Below, in pieces: positions 6,152 to 13,179 of a DNA stretch of 13,190 bases. The stretch is from DATKPC01 sp035524275. Its GTDB lineage: Bacteria; Pseudomonadota; Gammaproteobacteria; Burkholderiales; Burkholderiaceae_F. A program made the position numbers and the translations under genes. Below the pieces are notes generated by a model. The model did not search any database, was not told the DNA's origin, and worked only from the letters and a program-made list of their open reading frames with translations. Each line of letters opens with the position of its first letter. The first letter of the stretch is position 1. Where the stretch lies: the NCBI GenBank assembly GCA_035524275.1, contig DATKPC010000035.1:1-13190 (forward strand), given 5' to 3'.

Positions 6152-8173
6152 ATGTCGACGAACATCGTGCCGCCGGCGGCCGAGCCGCCGACCGCGGACG
6201 TACCGGCGGGCCTGCCGGACGTGGCGACGCTGGCGCGGCTTGCGAGCGAGTTCTTTGCCGCGTTGCCAGGAGTCCCGAGCCCGACCGGGCCAGCCGGGCC
6301 AACCGGGCTAACCGGGCTGACCGGGCCGACGTCCGCGGGCGGCGTGCCGATGCCCTCGAACCCGCAGCCTGCGGGCCTTACGGTTCCGCCGGGGGCGCTC
6401 GGACCGTCGAATCCCACCGCGCTGCCGGCCTTCGCGGCCGGCGCGTGGCCTCCCGGCACGAACCTCGTGCCGACGTCGCCGCAGTCGCCGGCCAATGTCG
6501 TCGCGTCGGCTCCGTCGCTGGTGCCGCACGCGCAGGCGCCGAACGGCGTTCCGGACCTTGCGCTTTCGGCCGCGCCCGCCTACGAGCCGCGCCTGGGTGG
6601 CGCCGCGCAAGCCGTGCCGCAGGCGTACGCGGTCGACGCCCCCGGCGCGGGAACGCCGCGCGGCCTCGCGGCGGCCGCCGGCGCGACGCCGACCGCACCG
6701 GCTTCGGGAGCCGCTTCGGTCCCGCGCGCGGCCTCCGCCGACGACCTGGCCGCATTGCCGTTCGCGTTGCCCGGCAGCCAGGCCCTGGCCGACTTGCTGG
6801 TCGAGTTGTCGGCCGATCGGCGTCCCTCCGGTTCGCCGCATCCGGCAGCGGGTTCGAGCGCAAAGGGTGCGCCGCCGGCGACGTATTACTTCCTCGATGA
6901 GCGTTCGCCGGTCGCACGCCAGGCGGTTCCGCAGTTGCCGGTCACCGGCCATCCACCGTTCGACGTCAACGCGATCCGGCGCGACTTTCCGATCCTGCAG
7001 CAGCGCGTCAACGGCCGGCCGCTCGTCTGGTTCGACAACGCCGCGACGACGCAGAAGCCGCGCAGCGTGATCGAGCGCCTTGCGTACTTCTACGAGCACG
7101 AGAACTCGAACATCCACCGCGCGGCGCATGAACTCGCCGCGCGCGCCACCGACGCCTACGAGAAGGCGCGCGAGACCGTGCGCCGATTCATCCACGCCAG
7201 CTCGACCGACGAGATCGTCTTCGTCCGCGGAACGACCGAGGCGATCAACCTCGTCGCGAAATCCTGGGGCGCGAAGCACATCGGCGCCGGCGACGAGATC
7301 ATCGTGAGCCACCTGGAGCATCACGCGAACATCGTGCCGTGGCAACAGCTGGCGGCGGAGAAGGGCGCGGTGCTGCGCGTGATCCCGGTCGACGATTCCG
7401 GCCAGGTCCTGCTGGAGGCCTACCAGCGGCTCCTGGGCGAGCGCACCAGGCTCGTCGCGGTGACGCAGGTCTCCAATGCGCTGGGCACGATCGTGCCGGT
7501 GAAGGAGATCGTCGAGCTGGCGCACCGTGCCGGCGCGCTCGCGCTCGTCGACGGCGCCCAGTCGGTATCGCACATGCGCGTCGACGTGCAGTCGATCGAC
7601 GCCGACTTCTTCGTCTTCTCCGGCCACAAGATCTTCGGCCCGACGGGGATCGGCGTCGTCTACGGCAAGCGCGCGCTGCTGGAAGCGATGCCGCCGTGGC
7701 AGGGGGGCGGCAACATGATCCAGGACGTCACGTTCGAGCGGACGGTCTACCAGGGTCCACCGGCGCGCTTCGAGGCCGGCACCGGCAATATCGCCGATGC
7801 CGTCGGGCTCGACGCGGCGCTGCAGTACGTCGAGCGCATCGGCATCGAGGCGATCGGCCAGTACGAGCATGCGCTGCTCGACTACGCGACGCGGCAGATG
7901 CGGCCGATTCCCGGGCTGCGCCTCGTCGGCACGGCGCAGGACAAGGCGAGCGTGCTGTCGTTCGTCCTGGACGGCTATGCCCCGGAGGAAGTCGGGCAGG
8001 CGCTCAATCGCGAGGGCATCGCGGTGCGCGCCGGGCATCACTGCGCGCAGCCGATCCTGCGCCGGTTCGGTCTGGAGGCGACCGTGCGGCCGTCGCTCGC
8101 GTTCTACAACACCTGCGACGAGGTGGATCGGATGGTGGCCGTCGTGAGACAGCTGGCGGCCCGCGGCCGCTGA
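6152..8173 (+). CDS. Encapsulin-cargo cysteine desulfurase (SufS-type) with long disordered N-terminal loading domain
   Basis: This 673-residue fusion-like protein has two parts. Residues 1 to about 270 are Pro/Ala/Gly-rich and low in complexity, as in the cargo-loading extension of family 2A encapsulin desulfurases. Short hydrophobic islands interrupt this part: LARLASEFFAALPG (27-40), ALPFALPGSQALADLLVELS (201-220) and TYYFLDE (244-250). Residues 270-673 form a complete group II (SufS/CsdA-type) PLP enzyme that takes sulfur from cysteine, giving alanine and an enzyme persulfide. Visible sites are NAATT (296-300), HLEHHAN (387-393), DGAQ (467-470), PLP lysine Lys493 in SGHKIFGPTG, catalytic Cys631 in RAGHHCAQP, and Arg646 near the C-terminus. 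The ATG at 6152, eight bases after the encapsulin stop, is preferred. The frame is also open upstream through the encapsulin gene, but that reading is a GC-rich shadow. No SufE or NifU partner is adjacent. Confidence 0.94.
   Translation: MSTNIVPPAAEPPTADVPAGLPDVATLARLASEFFAALPGVPSPTGPAGPTGLTGLTGPTSAGGVPMPSNPQPAGLTVPPGALGPSNPTALPAFAAGAWPPGTNLVPTSPQSPANVVASAPSLVPHAQAPNGVPDLALSAAPAYEPRLGGAAQAVPQAYAVDAPGAGTPRGLAAAAGATPTAPASGAASVPRAASADDLAALPFALPGSQALADLLVELSADRRPSGSPHPAAGSSAKGAPPATYYFLDERSPVARQAVPQLPVTGHPPFDVNAIRRDFPILQQRVNGRPLVWFDNAATTQKPRSVIERLAYFYEHENSNIHRAAHELAARATDAYEKARETVRRFIHASSTDEIVFVRGTTEAINLVAKSWGAKHIGAGDEIIVSHLEHHANIVPWQQLAAEKGAVLRVIPVDDSGQVLLEAYQRLLGERTRLVAVTQVSNALGTIVPVKEIVELAHRAGALALVDGAQSVSHMRVDVQSIDADFFVFSGHKIFGPTGIGVVYGKRALLEAMPPWQGGGNMIQDVTFERTVYQGPPARFEAGTGNIADAVGLDAALQYVERIGIEAIGQYEHALLDYATRQMRPIPGLRLVGTAQDKASVLSFVLDGYAPEEVGQALNREGIAVRAGHHCAQPILRRFGLEATVRPSLAFYNTCDEVDRMVAVVRQLAARGR
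6284..6328 (+). repeat. Five 9-base repeats encoding a collagen-like Thr-Gly-Pro/Leu tract in the desulfurase N-terminus
   Basis: Units of (A/G)CCGGGC(C/T)(A/G) run without a break: ACCGGGCCA, GCCGGGCCA, ACCGGGCTA, ACCGGGCTG, ACCGGGCCG. They are in frame and encode TGP, AGP, TGL, TGL, TGP at residues 45-59. Such a minisatellite can change length by slippage without breaking the frame, so strains may differ here. With glycine at every third position it resembles collagen sequence, but five triplets are too few to expect a stable triple helix. Confidence 0.85.
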
Positions 8174-8319
8174 GGCGGTCGCTGCAGTGGCGTCGCCGCG
8201 CCGACGGTGGGCAGGAAAGATCCTGCCGCGCGGCCTCCAGAGCGTGCCCCGCGGACGAGACTGTCACCCATCAGCCCGGTTTTCGATGTCATGGATCAGC
8301 CCGGTCGGTGCAGCAGGTT
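8174..8319. other. Gene-free spacer after the desulfurase, with a repeated 11-mer
   Basis: No credible gene is visible. The 11-mer ATCAGCCCGGT occurs twice, at 8270-8280 and 8295-8305. The first copy is preceded by CTGTCACCC, and this combination looks like the end region of an insertion sequence. With the transposase relic just beyond, the whole stretch 8174-8594 is best read as degraded mobile DNA. The insertion-sequence-end reading is tentative. Confidence 0.4.
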
Positions 8320-8355
8320 CCCTCGCCCGCTTGCGGGAGAGGGGCAGGGAGAGGG
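8320..8355. repeat. REP-like palindrome, copy 3
   Basis: The sequence reads CCCTCGCCCGC, TT, GCGGGAGAGGGG and then a second purine run CAGGGAGAGGG. Its orientation equals copy 2 (216-255) and is opposite to copy 4 (8595-8630), so copies 3 and 4 face each other around the transposase relic. It is the first strong hairpin downstream of the desulfurase gene and may serve as a transcript end or stabiliser. Confidence 0.75.
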
Positions 8356-8378
8356 CTGCGGGAGCTGGATCGGTGCGG

Positions 8379-8477
8379 ATTGACGCGGGTCAAGTGCCCT
8401 TCAGGCAGCCCGTCCTGCAGCGCCGCGGGCAGCCGCTGCTGTTGCAGCAGCTCGTACGGAAGGTAGCTCGGCGTCAT
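8379..8477 (-). pseudogene. Relic of an IS1182/DUF772-type transposase N-terminus
   Basis: The minus strand encodes MTPSYLPYELLQQQ followed by RLPAALQDGLPEGHLTRVN. This strongly recalls the start of IS1182-family transposases (pattern Y-x-PYxxDQxxLLPxxLxDWLPEGHLA). The conserved Trp before LPEGHL is Gly here, and the similarity stops after GHL, with REP-like sequence close behind. Only about 33 of several hundred codons remain, so this is a dead fragment of a former insertion sequence. The identification rests on remembered family patterns. Two REP copies flank the area in inverted orientation. Confidence 0.55.
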
Positions 8478-8500
8478 CGCCTACGAGCGCCGATGACGCC
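8470..8500. repeat. Perfect 10-base inverted repeat at the transposase-relic start
   Basis: GGCGTCATCG (8470-8479) and CGATGACGCC (8491-8500) are exact reverse complements with an 11-base loop. The left arm covers the relic's ATG on the minus strand. It may be a leftover regulatory or end structure of the lost insertion sequence. There is no sign that it acts on present-day neighbours. Confidence 0.6.
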
Positions 8501-8573
8501 CGCTCGGTCGACCTCTGCCATAACCGTTGTTCGCGCACAGAGGCAACACCACGGCCACCGCCGCGGCTCAACC

Positions 8574-8630
8574 GACGCCGCTTCGCGGCGTCCACCCTCT
8601 CCCCAACCCTCTCCCGCAAGCGGGAGAGGG
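8574..8630. terminator. Hairpin plus REP copy 4 downstream of the small membrane-protein gene
   Basis: GACGCCGC-TTC-GCGGCGTC (8574-8592) is a perfect 8-base stem with a three-base loop. It is followed at once by REP copy 4 (8595-8630), whose core CTCTCCCGC-AA-GCGGGAGAG forms a second strong stem. For the minus-strand yeiH transcript these stems lie 27-83 bases beyond the last stop codon, a suitable place for termination or for 3' end protection. No U-run follows, so the terminator role is inferred, but the structures themselves are plain. Confidence 0.5.
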
Positions 8631-8656
8631 AGAAAACAGGCCTTCTGCCGCGCTCG

Positions 8657-8815
8657 CTAACCCAGGCGCGTCAGGACGATCAGCACCGCAAGCAGCACGA
8701 CGCCCGTCCCGAGGCTCCACGCGATCAGCTTCTTCTCGACCGGCATCAACGGTTGGTACGTCTCGCGCGCGAGCTCGTCGCGAAGGTTCGGCAGCTTGTC
8801 GTCGGCTTGGCTCAT
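8657..8815 (-). CDS. 52-residue single-helix membrane protein next to yeiH
   Basis: I do not recognise a named family. The protein has a charged N-terminal half (MSQADDKLPNLRDELARETY), then PLMPVEKKLIAWSLG leading into one hydrophobic helix at about 31-48 (IAWSLGTGVVLLAVLIVL), and it ends in TRLG. The Lys-Lys before the helix and short C-terminus fit a cytoplasmic N-terminus. The ATG at 8815 has GGAG eight bases upstream, and the stop is at 8657. It starts 29 bases after the yeiH stop on the same strand, so the two are probably co-transcribed. A small accessory or stabilising subunit of the YeiH transporter is a reasonable guess, without direct evidence. Confidence 0.7.
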   Translation of the reverse strand: MSQADDKLPNLRDELARETYQPLMPVEKKLIAWSLGTGVVLLAVLIVLTRLG

Positions 8816-8844
8816 CGATTTGCTCCAGGGGTCCGCGGCGGATG

Positions 8845-10311
8845 TCAGCCGGCGAGCGGCGGCTTGACGCCGGCGAAGAAGATCCACGAGATCACGAGGC
8901 CGACCCAGATCACGAAGCCGAAGAGGCTCAGCGCGTAGACGCCGACGAGGCGCCCGACGCCTTCGTCCCAGAGCCGCGAGAAATTCGACTGCACGCCGAT
9001 CGCGAAGAACGTCAACAGGAAGAAGATGACACGGAAATTGTTGGCTTCCAGCGTCGCCGACTTGAGCTTCGGCAGGTGGCCGGGGTCGATGCCGGCAAGC
9101 AGCGCCGTGACCGCGAACGTGACGACGAAGCCGAGGATGAACTTCGGGAAGCGCTGCCAGATCTCGGCGGCACGCGCGACGTCCTGTGCGCCCTGGCGCA
9201 CGTTGATGTACTTCGTCCAGACGATCGCGAGGACGAACGCCCAGATCCCGATGAAGATGTCGATGAAGACCTTGACGGCGGCCGTCGTGCCGAGGATCCA
9301 GCCCGGCTGGTACTGGATGCCCTGCGCGGCGTTCTTCGCGAGGATCAGCGCCTCGGCCATGCTGCCGCTCGCGACCGCGGCGCCATCCGTCTTGACGGCC
9401 AGGCCAAGCCAGGCGCCGGCCACCAGCGGTTCGTTCGACAGGAAGTACTGCGCGAGGAACGGCAGCAGCAGCACCTCGACGACCGCGAAGACGACGACGA
9501 GCGACGAGACGAGGATCGGCACGACCGGGCGCGCCCGGATCGCGCTGCCGGTGGCGATCGCCGCGGCGACGCCGCAGATCGAGATGCCGGAGGCGAGCGG
9601 CGCCGCCCATTCCGGGTTGAAGCGGAACCACTTGCGCGCGACGTAGTAGACGACGGCCCAATAGATCAGGTAGGCCTCGACGATCGCGGCGACCCCGCGC
9701 GCCAGCAGCGACGAGGCAAGGCTGAACTTCTCCGCCGCCGTCACCGCGAGAAAGGCGCCCAGGATCACGATCGCGACCTTGATGTACAGCTCCGGCCGGA
9801 TCGCCTCCTTCAGCCAGTCGGCGAAGCCGGGCAGGACGTTCGCGATCACGAGGCCGGCCACGAGGGCGATGATGTAGCCGCCCTCGGCGGTGAGCTTCAG
9901 CGACCAGTCGATGCCGAATTTCCTGTAGTCCGCCGGCGTCACCGCGGCGAAGTGCGCATAGCTGCCGGCGATCCAGCAGGCGTAGGCCACCACGAAGACC
10001 ACCGTGAAGCGCAGCGCGAATCGGGGTACGTCGAGCCCGAGCGCGGCGGCGCCCGCCCCGAGCACGACGAGCAGCGCGACGTAGGTCGCGACCAGGGCGC
10101 CTGCACCGCCGAGCGCCGCGAAGCCCTTGGACACCGGCGCGAGCGCCGTGTCGACGGAGGTCCAGGTGGACGTCGCGACCGCCCACCCGAGAAGGTCGGC
10201 GCCGAAGAACGTGCCGAGGCCCAGCACGAAAAGCAGCAGGCCCACGGCGAGCGCGACGATGTCCTCGCTCGCGCGCACGGGCGGCGCCAGGGGCGTCACG
10301 GCGGCAGTCAT
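8845..10311 (-). CDS. Long YeiH-family (UPF0324) putative sulfate exporter
   Basis: This is a 488-residue inner-membrane protein with about ten to twelve hydrophobic segments, for example 18-36, 71-92, 101-118, 146-160, 177-192, 264-286, 391-407, 427-441 and 458-480. The family marks are SGISICGVAAAIATGSAI (241-258) and AGAWLGLAVKTDGAAVASGS (298-317), which correspond to the two re-entrant motifs of YeiH proteins. Typical YeiH is about 350 residues; here an extended N-terminal half adds more than 100. Members are annotated as putative sulfate exporters, and the substrate of this one is not shown by sequence. The ATG at 10311 follows GGAGGGAAG; an upstream TTG at 10344 is less likely. It is transcribed divergently from CBS/CGL, which suggests removal of sulfate or sulfite formed from excess sulfur. 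Confidence 0.85.
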   Translation of the reverse strand: MTAAVTPLAPPVRASEDIVALAVGLLLFVLGLGTFFGADLLGWAVATSTWTSVDTALAPVSKGFAALGGAGALVATYVALLVVLGAGAAALGLDVPRFALRFTVVFVVAYACWIAGSYAHFAAVTPADYRKFGIDWSLKLTAEGGYIIALVAGLVIANVLPGFADWLKEAIRPELYIKVAIVILGAFLAVTAAEKFSLASSLLARGVAAIVEAYLIYWAVVYYVARKWFRFNPEWAAPLASGISICGVAAAIATGSAIRARPVVPILVSSLVVVFAVVEVLLLPFLAQYFLSNEPLVAGAWLGLAVKTDGAAVASGSMAEALILAKNAAQGIQYQPGWILGTTAAVKVFIDIFIGIWAFVLAIVWTKYINVRQGAQDVARAAEIWQRFPKFILGFVVTFAVTALLAGIDPGHLPKLKSATLEANNFRVIFFLLTFFAIGVQSNFSRLWDEGVGRLVGVYALSLFGFVIWVGLVISWIFFAGVKPPLAG

Positions 10312-10479
10312 CTTCCCTCCATCCTGTGGCGCGCGGCGCGCCAACTGAACGCTCGATGATGCGCGCCCGCCGGGCGGCCACCAAATGATGGTTCGATATA
10401 TGCGTAGGCGGCCGACTCATATCGACCGCGGGGATCGCGGTCTATCATCGTCGCGTCGTTGCTCCCCGGGGTCGCGCGC
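10312..10479. promoter_or_regulatory. Divergent promoter region between yeiH and the CBS gene
   Basis: This 168-base region contains an imperfect palindrome at 10390-10427. Its left arm reads on the minus strand CGCATATATCGAACC, and its right arm reads on the plus strand ACTCATATCGACC. Each arm faces one of the divergent genes: the left about 80 bases from the yeiH ATG, the right about 53 bases from the CBS ATG. The CATAT plus GAACC core resembles the elements before the encapsulin gene and in the tauA/rhodanese gap. No standard promoter boxes were assignable with confidence. Confidence 0.5.
10424..10442 (+). promoter_or_regulatory. Perfect 7-base inverted repeat upstream of the CBS gene
   Basis: GACCGCG-GGGAT-CGCGGTC lies 37 bases before the CBS start codon. 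It could be an operator, or a hairpin in the 5' leader if transcription begins upstream. It overlaps the right arm of the CATAT palindrome by four bases, so the two could interact or compete. Confidence 0.45.
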
Positions 10480-11892
10480 ATGACGAGCAGGCCGGACGCT
10501 GTTTCGACCCCGAGGCCCACCGGCGTGGCGCGCCGCCCGGCGGTCCTCGATCTCATCGGAAACACGCCGCTGGTTCCGGTCACGCGCCTCGACACCGGGC
10601 CATGCTCGCTGTTCCTCAAGCTCGAGTCGCAGAATCCGGGCGGATCGATCAAGGACCGCATCGGTCGCTCGATGATCGAGGCTGCGGAGCGCGACGGCCG
10701 GCTGGTGGCCGGGGGCACCGTCATCGAGGCGACGGCCGGCAACACGGGGCTGGGGCTGGCACTCGTGGCGCGCGCGAAGGGGTACCGCGTCGTGCTCGTC
10801 GTGCCCGACAAGATGTCCAATGAAAAAGTGCTGCACCTGAAGGCGCTCGGCGCCGAGGTGCACACGACCCGCAGCGACGTCGGCAAGGGCCACCCGGCCT
10901 ACTACCAGGACTACGCGGCGCGCCTGGCGCGGGAAATTCCCGGCTCGTTCTTTGCCGACCAGTTCAACAACCCGGCGAATCCGCTCGCCCACGAAACATC
11001 GACCGGCCCAGAGATCTGGGCGCAGGTGGGTCACGACCTCGACGCCATCGTGGTCGGCGTCGGGTCCGGCGGGACGCTGACGGGGCTGACGCGTTTTTTC
11101 CGTCGCGTGCAGCCGTCGCTGGAATTCGTGCTTGCGGACCCGGTCGGATCGATCCTGCGCGACCAGGTCCTCACGGGAACGCATGGCGAGGCCGGCTCCT
11201 GGGCCGTCGAGGGCATCGGCGAGGATTTCGTGCCGCCGATCGCGGACCTGAGCGGCATCAGGCACGCCTACGCGATCCCGGACGAGGAGAGCTTCGCCAC
11301 CGCGCGCGAACTGCTGCACACCGAGGGGCTGCACGGCGGATCGTCGACCGGCACGCTGCTCGCGGCGGCGTTGCGCTACTGCCGCGCGCAGACGACGGCG
11401 AAGCGCGTCGTGAGCTTCGTCTGCGATACGGGGACCCGCTATCTCAGCAAGGTCTACAACGACGCCTGGATGATCGACGAGGGCCTGCTGTCGCAGCGCA
11501 CCTACGGCGACCTGCGCGACCTGATCGCGCGTCGGACCGAGGACGGCGGCGTCGTCAGCGTCGAGCCGGCCGACACGCTGCTCACGGCGTTCCAGCGCAT
11601 GCGGCTCGCCGACGTCCAGCAGCTGCCGGTGCTGGACCGCGGGCGGCTCGTCGGCGTCATCGATGAATCCGACCTGCTGCTGCACGTCGAGCCGGACGCG
11701 TCGCGCTATCGCGACCCGGTGCGCGTCGCGATGAGCACGCAGCTGCGGACGCTGGCACCGGCGGCCGGACTGCCGGCGCTGCGCCACCTGCTCGACAGCG
11801 GCTTCGTCGCGATCATCGCCGACGAGTCCGGCTTCCACGGGCTCATCACCCGCTTCGACCTGCTCAACCACCTGCGAAAGGCGCGCCGATGA
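10480..11892 (+). CDS. Cystathionine beta-synthase with CBS-domain pair
   Basis: This 470-residue PLP enzyme condenses serine (or O-acetylserine) with homocysteine to cystathionine, the first step of reverse transsulfuration. The catalytic domain spans about 20-340: PLP lysine Lys58 in NPGGSIKDRIG, substrate loop TAGNTG (85-90), phosphate loop GVGSGGT (193-199), and CDTGTRYLSK (315-324). Residues about 345-470 form a Bateman module of two CBS repeats (VQQLPVLDRGRLVGVIDESD and VAIIADESGFHGLITRFD), which in relatives bind adenosyl ligands and regulate activity. There is no N-terminal heme domain. The ATG at 10480 is preferred over a TTG seven codons upstream, but its ribosome-binding site is weak. 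It overlaps the CGL gene by ATGA. CBS enzymes can also release hydrogen sulfide from cysteine, a possible link to the sulfur compartment. Confidence 0.93.
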   Translation: MTSRPDAVSTPRPTGVARRPAVLDLIGNTPLVPVTRLDTGPCSLFLKLESQNPGGSIKDRIGRSMIEAAERDGRLVAGGTVIEATAGNTGLGLALVARAKGYRVVLVVPDKMSNEKVLHLKALGAEVHTTRSDVGKGHPAYYQDYAARLAREIPGSFFADQFNNPANPLAHETSTGPEIWAQVGHDLDAIVVGVGSGGTLTGLTRFFRRVQPSLEFVLADPVGSILRDQVLTGTHGEAGSWAVEGIGEDFVPPIADLSGIRHAYAIPDEESFATARELLHTEGLHGGSSTGTLLAAALRYCRAQTTAKRVVSFVCDTGTRYLSKVYNDAWMIDEGLLSQRTYGDLRDLIARRTEDGGVVSVEPADTLLTAFQRMRLADVQQLPVLDRGRLVGVIDESDLLLHVEPDASRYRDPVRVAMSTQLRTLAPAAGLPALRHLLDSGFVAIIADESGFHGLITRFDLLNHLRKARR

Positions 11893-13085
11893 AGCGTGAT
11901 GACGAAGCGAAAGCGGACGCGACGCTTGGTTTCGCGACCCGCGTGATCCATGCCGGGCAGGCGCCGGACCCGACGACCGGCGCGATCATGCCGCCGATCT
12001 ACGCGACATCGACGTACGTGCAGAGCAGCCCCGGCGTGCACAAGGGCCTCGACTACGGCCGCTCGCACAATCCGACGCGCTGGGCATTCGAGCGTTGCGT
12101 CGCCGACCTCGAGGGCGGCGCGCAGGCCTTCGCGTTCGCCTCCGGCCTGGCGGCGATCGCGACGGTACTGGAACTCGTCGATGCCGGCGCCCACGTCGTT
12201 GCGAGCGACGACCTGTACGGCGGCACCTACCGGCTGTTCGAGCGCGTGCGCGCGCGCAGCGCCGGCACCCGCTTCACGTTCGTCGACCTCGCCGATCTCG
12301 CTGCGGTGCGCGCCGCGATCACGCCGCAGACGAAATTGCTGTGGGTCGAGACGCCGAGCAATCCGTTGCTGAAGCTCGCCGATCTCGAGGCGCTCGCGGG
12401 CATCGCGCGCGAGCGCGGCCTGGTCGCGGTGGCCGACAACACGTTCGCGAGCCCGTTCGTGCAGCGCCCGCTGGAGCATGGCTTCGACGTCGTCGTGCAT
12501 TCGACGACGAAATACCTCAACGGGCATTCCGACGTCATCGGCGGGGTCGCGGTCGTCGGCGCGGCGCCGCGCCTGGACGAGATTCGCGAGCGCCTCGGCT
12601 TCCTGCAGAACGCGGTCGGAGCGATCGCGGCGCCCTTCGACAGCTTCCTTGCGCTGCGCGGCGTGAAGACGCTGGCGCTGCGGATGGAACGCCACAACAG
12701 CAACGCGCTCGCGCTCGCGCGCTGGCTCGAAGCACAGCCGAAGGTCGCGCGCGTGCGCTACCCGGGGCTGGAATCGCATCCGCAGCACGCGCTGGCGCGG
12801 CGGCAGATGCACGGCTTCGGCGGCATGGTCTCGATCGACCTGAAGGCCGATCTCGCCGGCACGCGGCGTTTCCTGGAGGCCGTCCGGATCTTTTCGCTCG
12901 CCGAAAGCCTGGGCGGCGTCGAAAGCCTGATCGAGCATCCGGCGATCATGACGCACGCCACGATCCCGCCGGCGACGCGCTCGGCGCTGGGGATCGGCGA
13001 TTCGCTCGTGAGGCTGTCGGTCGGCGTCGAGGACGTGGAGGATCTGAAGGCGGACCTGGCGCGGGCGTTGGCGGCGGTGGCTTGA
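11889..13085 (+). CDS. Cystathionine gamma-lyase (Cys/Met metabolism PLP enzyme)
   Basis: This 398-residue enzyme of the MetB/MetC/CGL family splits cystathionine to cysteine, 2-oxobutyrate and ammonia, completing reverse transsulfuration begun by the overlapping CBS gene. The PLP lysine is Lys208 in HSTTKYLNGHSDVIGG. Tyr56 and Arg58 (DYGRSHNPTR) contact the cofactor phosphate of the neighbouring subunit in relatives, ASGLAA (84-89) forms the phosphate pocket, and VADNTFASPF (181-190) holds the Asp183 that binds the PLP nitrogen. SLGGVESLIEHPAIMTH near the C-terminus is typical of the gamma-lyase/gamma-synthase group. Sequence alone does not fully separate lyase from synthase; the adjacent CBS favours lyase. 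The ATG is embedded in the CBS stop (ATGA at 11889-11892), showing tight coupling. A REP copy follows 55 bases after its stop. Confidence 0.9.
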   Translation: MKRDDEAKADATLGFATRVIHAGQAPDPTTGAIMPPIYATSTYVQSSPGVHKGLDYGRSHNPTRWAFERCVADLEGGAQAFAFASGLAAIATVLELVDAGAHVVASDDLYGGTYRLFERVRARSAGTRFTFVDLADLAAVRAAITPQTKLLWVETPSNPLLKLADLEALAGIARERGLVAVADNTFASPFVQRPLEHGFDVVVHSTTKYLNGHSDVIGGVAVVGAAPRLDEIRERLGFLQNAVGAIAAPFDSFLALRGVKTLALRMERHNSNALALARWLEAQPKVARVRYPGLESHPQHALARRQMHGFGGMVSIDLKADLAGTRRFLEAVRIFSLAESLGGVESLIEHPAIMTHATIPPATRSALGIGDSLVRLSVGVEDVEDLKADLARALAAVA

Positions 13086-13140
13086 GGGGAAAGGCGGGGC
13101 GAGCAGCTTGCTGATCCTCGGGGCGGCTCGGCGGGCGGCC

Positions 13141-13179
13141 CTCTCCCCCACCCCTCTCCCGCTTCGCGGGCGAGGGGAG
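13141..13179. repeat. REP-like palindrome, copy 5
   Basis: The sequence is CCCTCTCCCCC, then ACCCCTCTCCCGC-TTC-GCGGGCGAGGGG, in the same orientation as copy 1 at 128-165. The bases after it (CTCGTCGTCG) also resemble those after copy 1 (CCGTCGTCG), so the conserved unit extends beyond the palindrome, and a second inverted half may lie past the window edge. It is the only strong structure in the 105 bases after the CGL gene and may end that transcript. Confidence 0.75.

Noticed and set aside
6308..8041. A 577-residue minus-strand reading frame opposite the desulfurase.
   Set aside because: Arg/Asp/Val-rich shadow without recognisable domains; the plus-strand enzyme has all catalytic motifs.
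8380..8393. TTGACGCGGGTCAA, a perfect FNR/ANR-like inverted repeat.
   Set aside because: It lies within the transposase relic, where the codons for HLTRVN explain most of it, and no gene starts downstream in either direction, so chance is more likely than a working oxygen-control site.
8527..10359. A 610-residue plus-strand reading frame opposite yeiH.
   Set aside because: Highly charged Arg/Asp/Glu-rich composition typical of antisense frames in GC-rich DNA; the opposite strand encodes a clear polytopic membrane protein.
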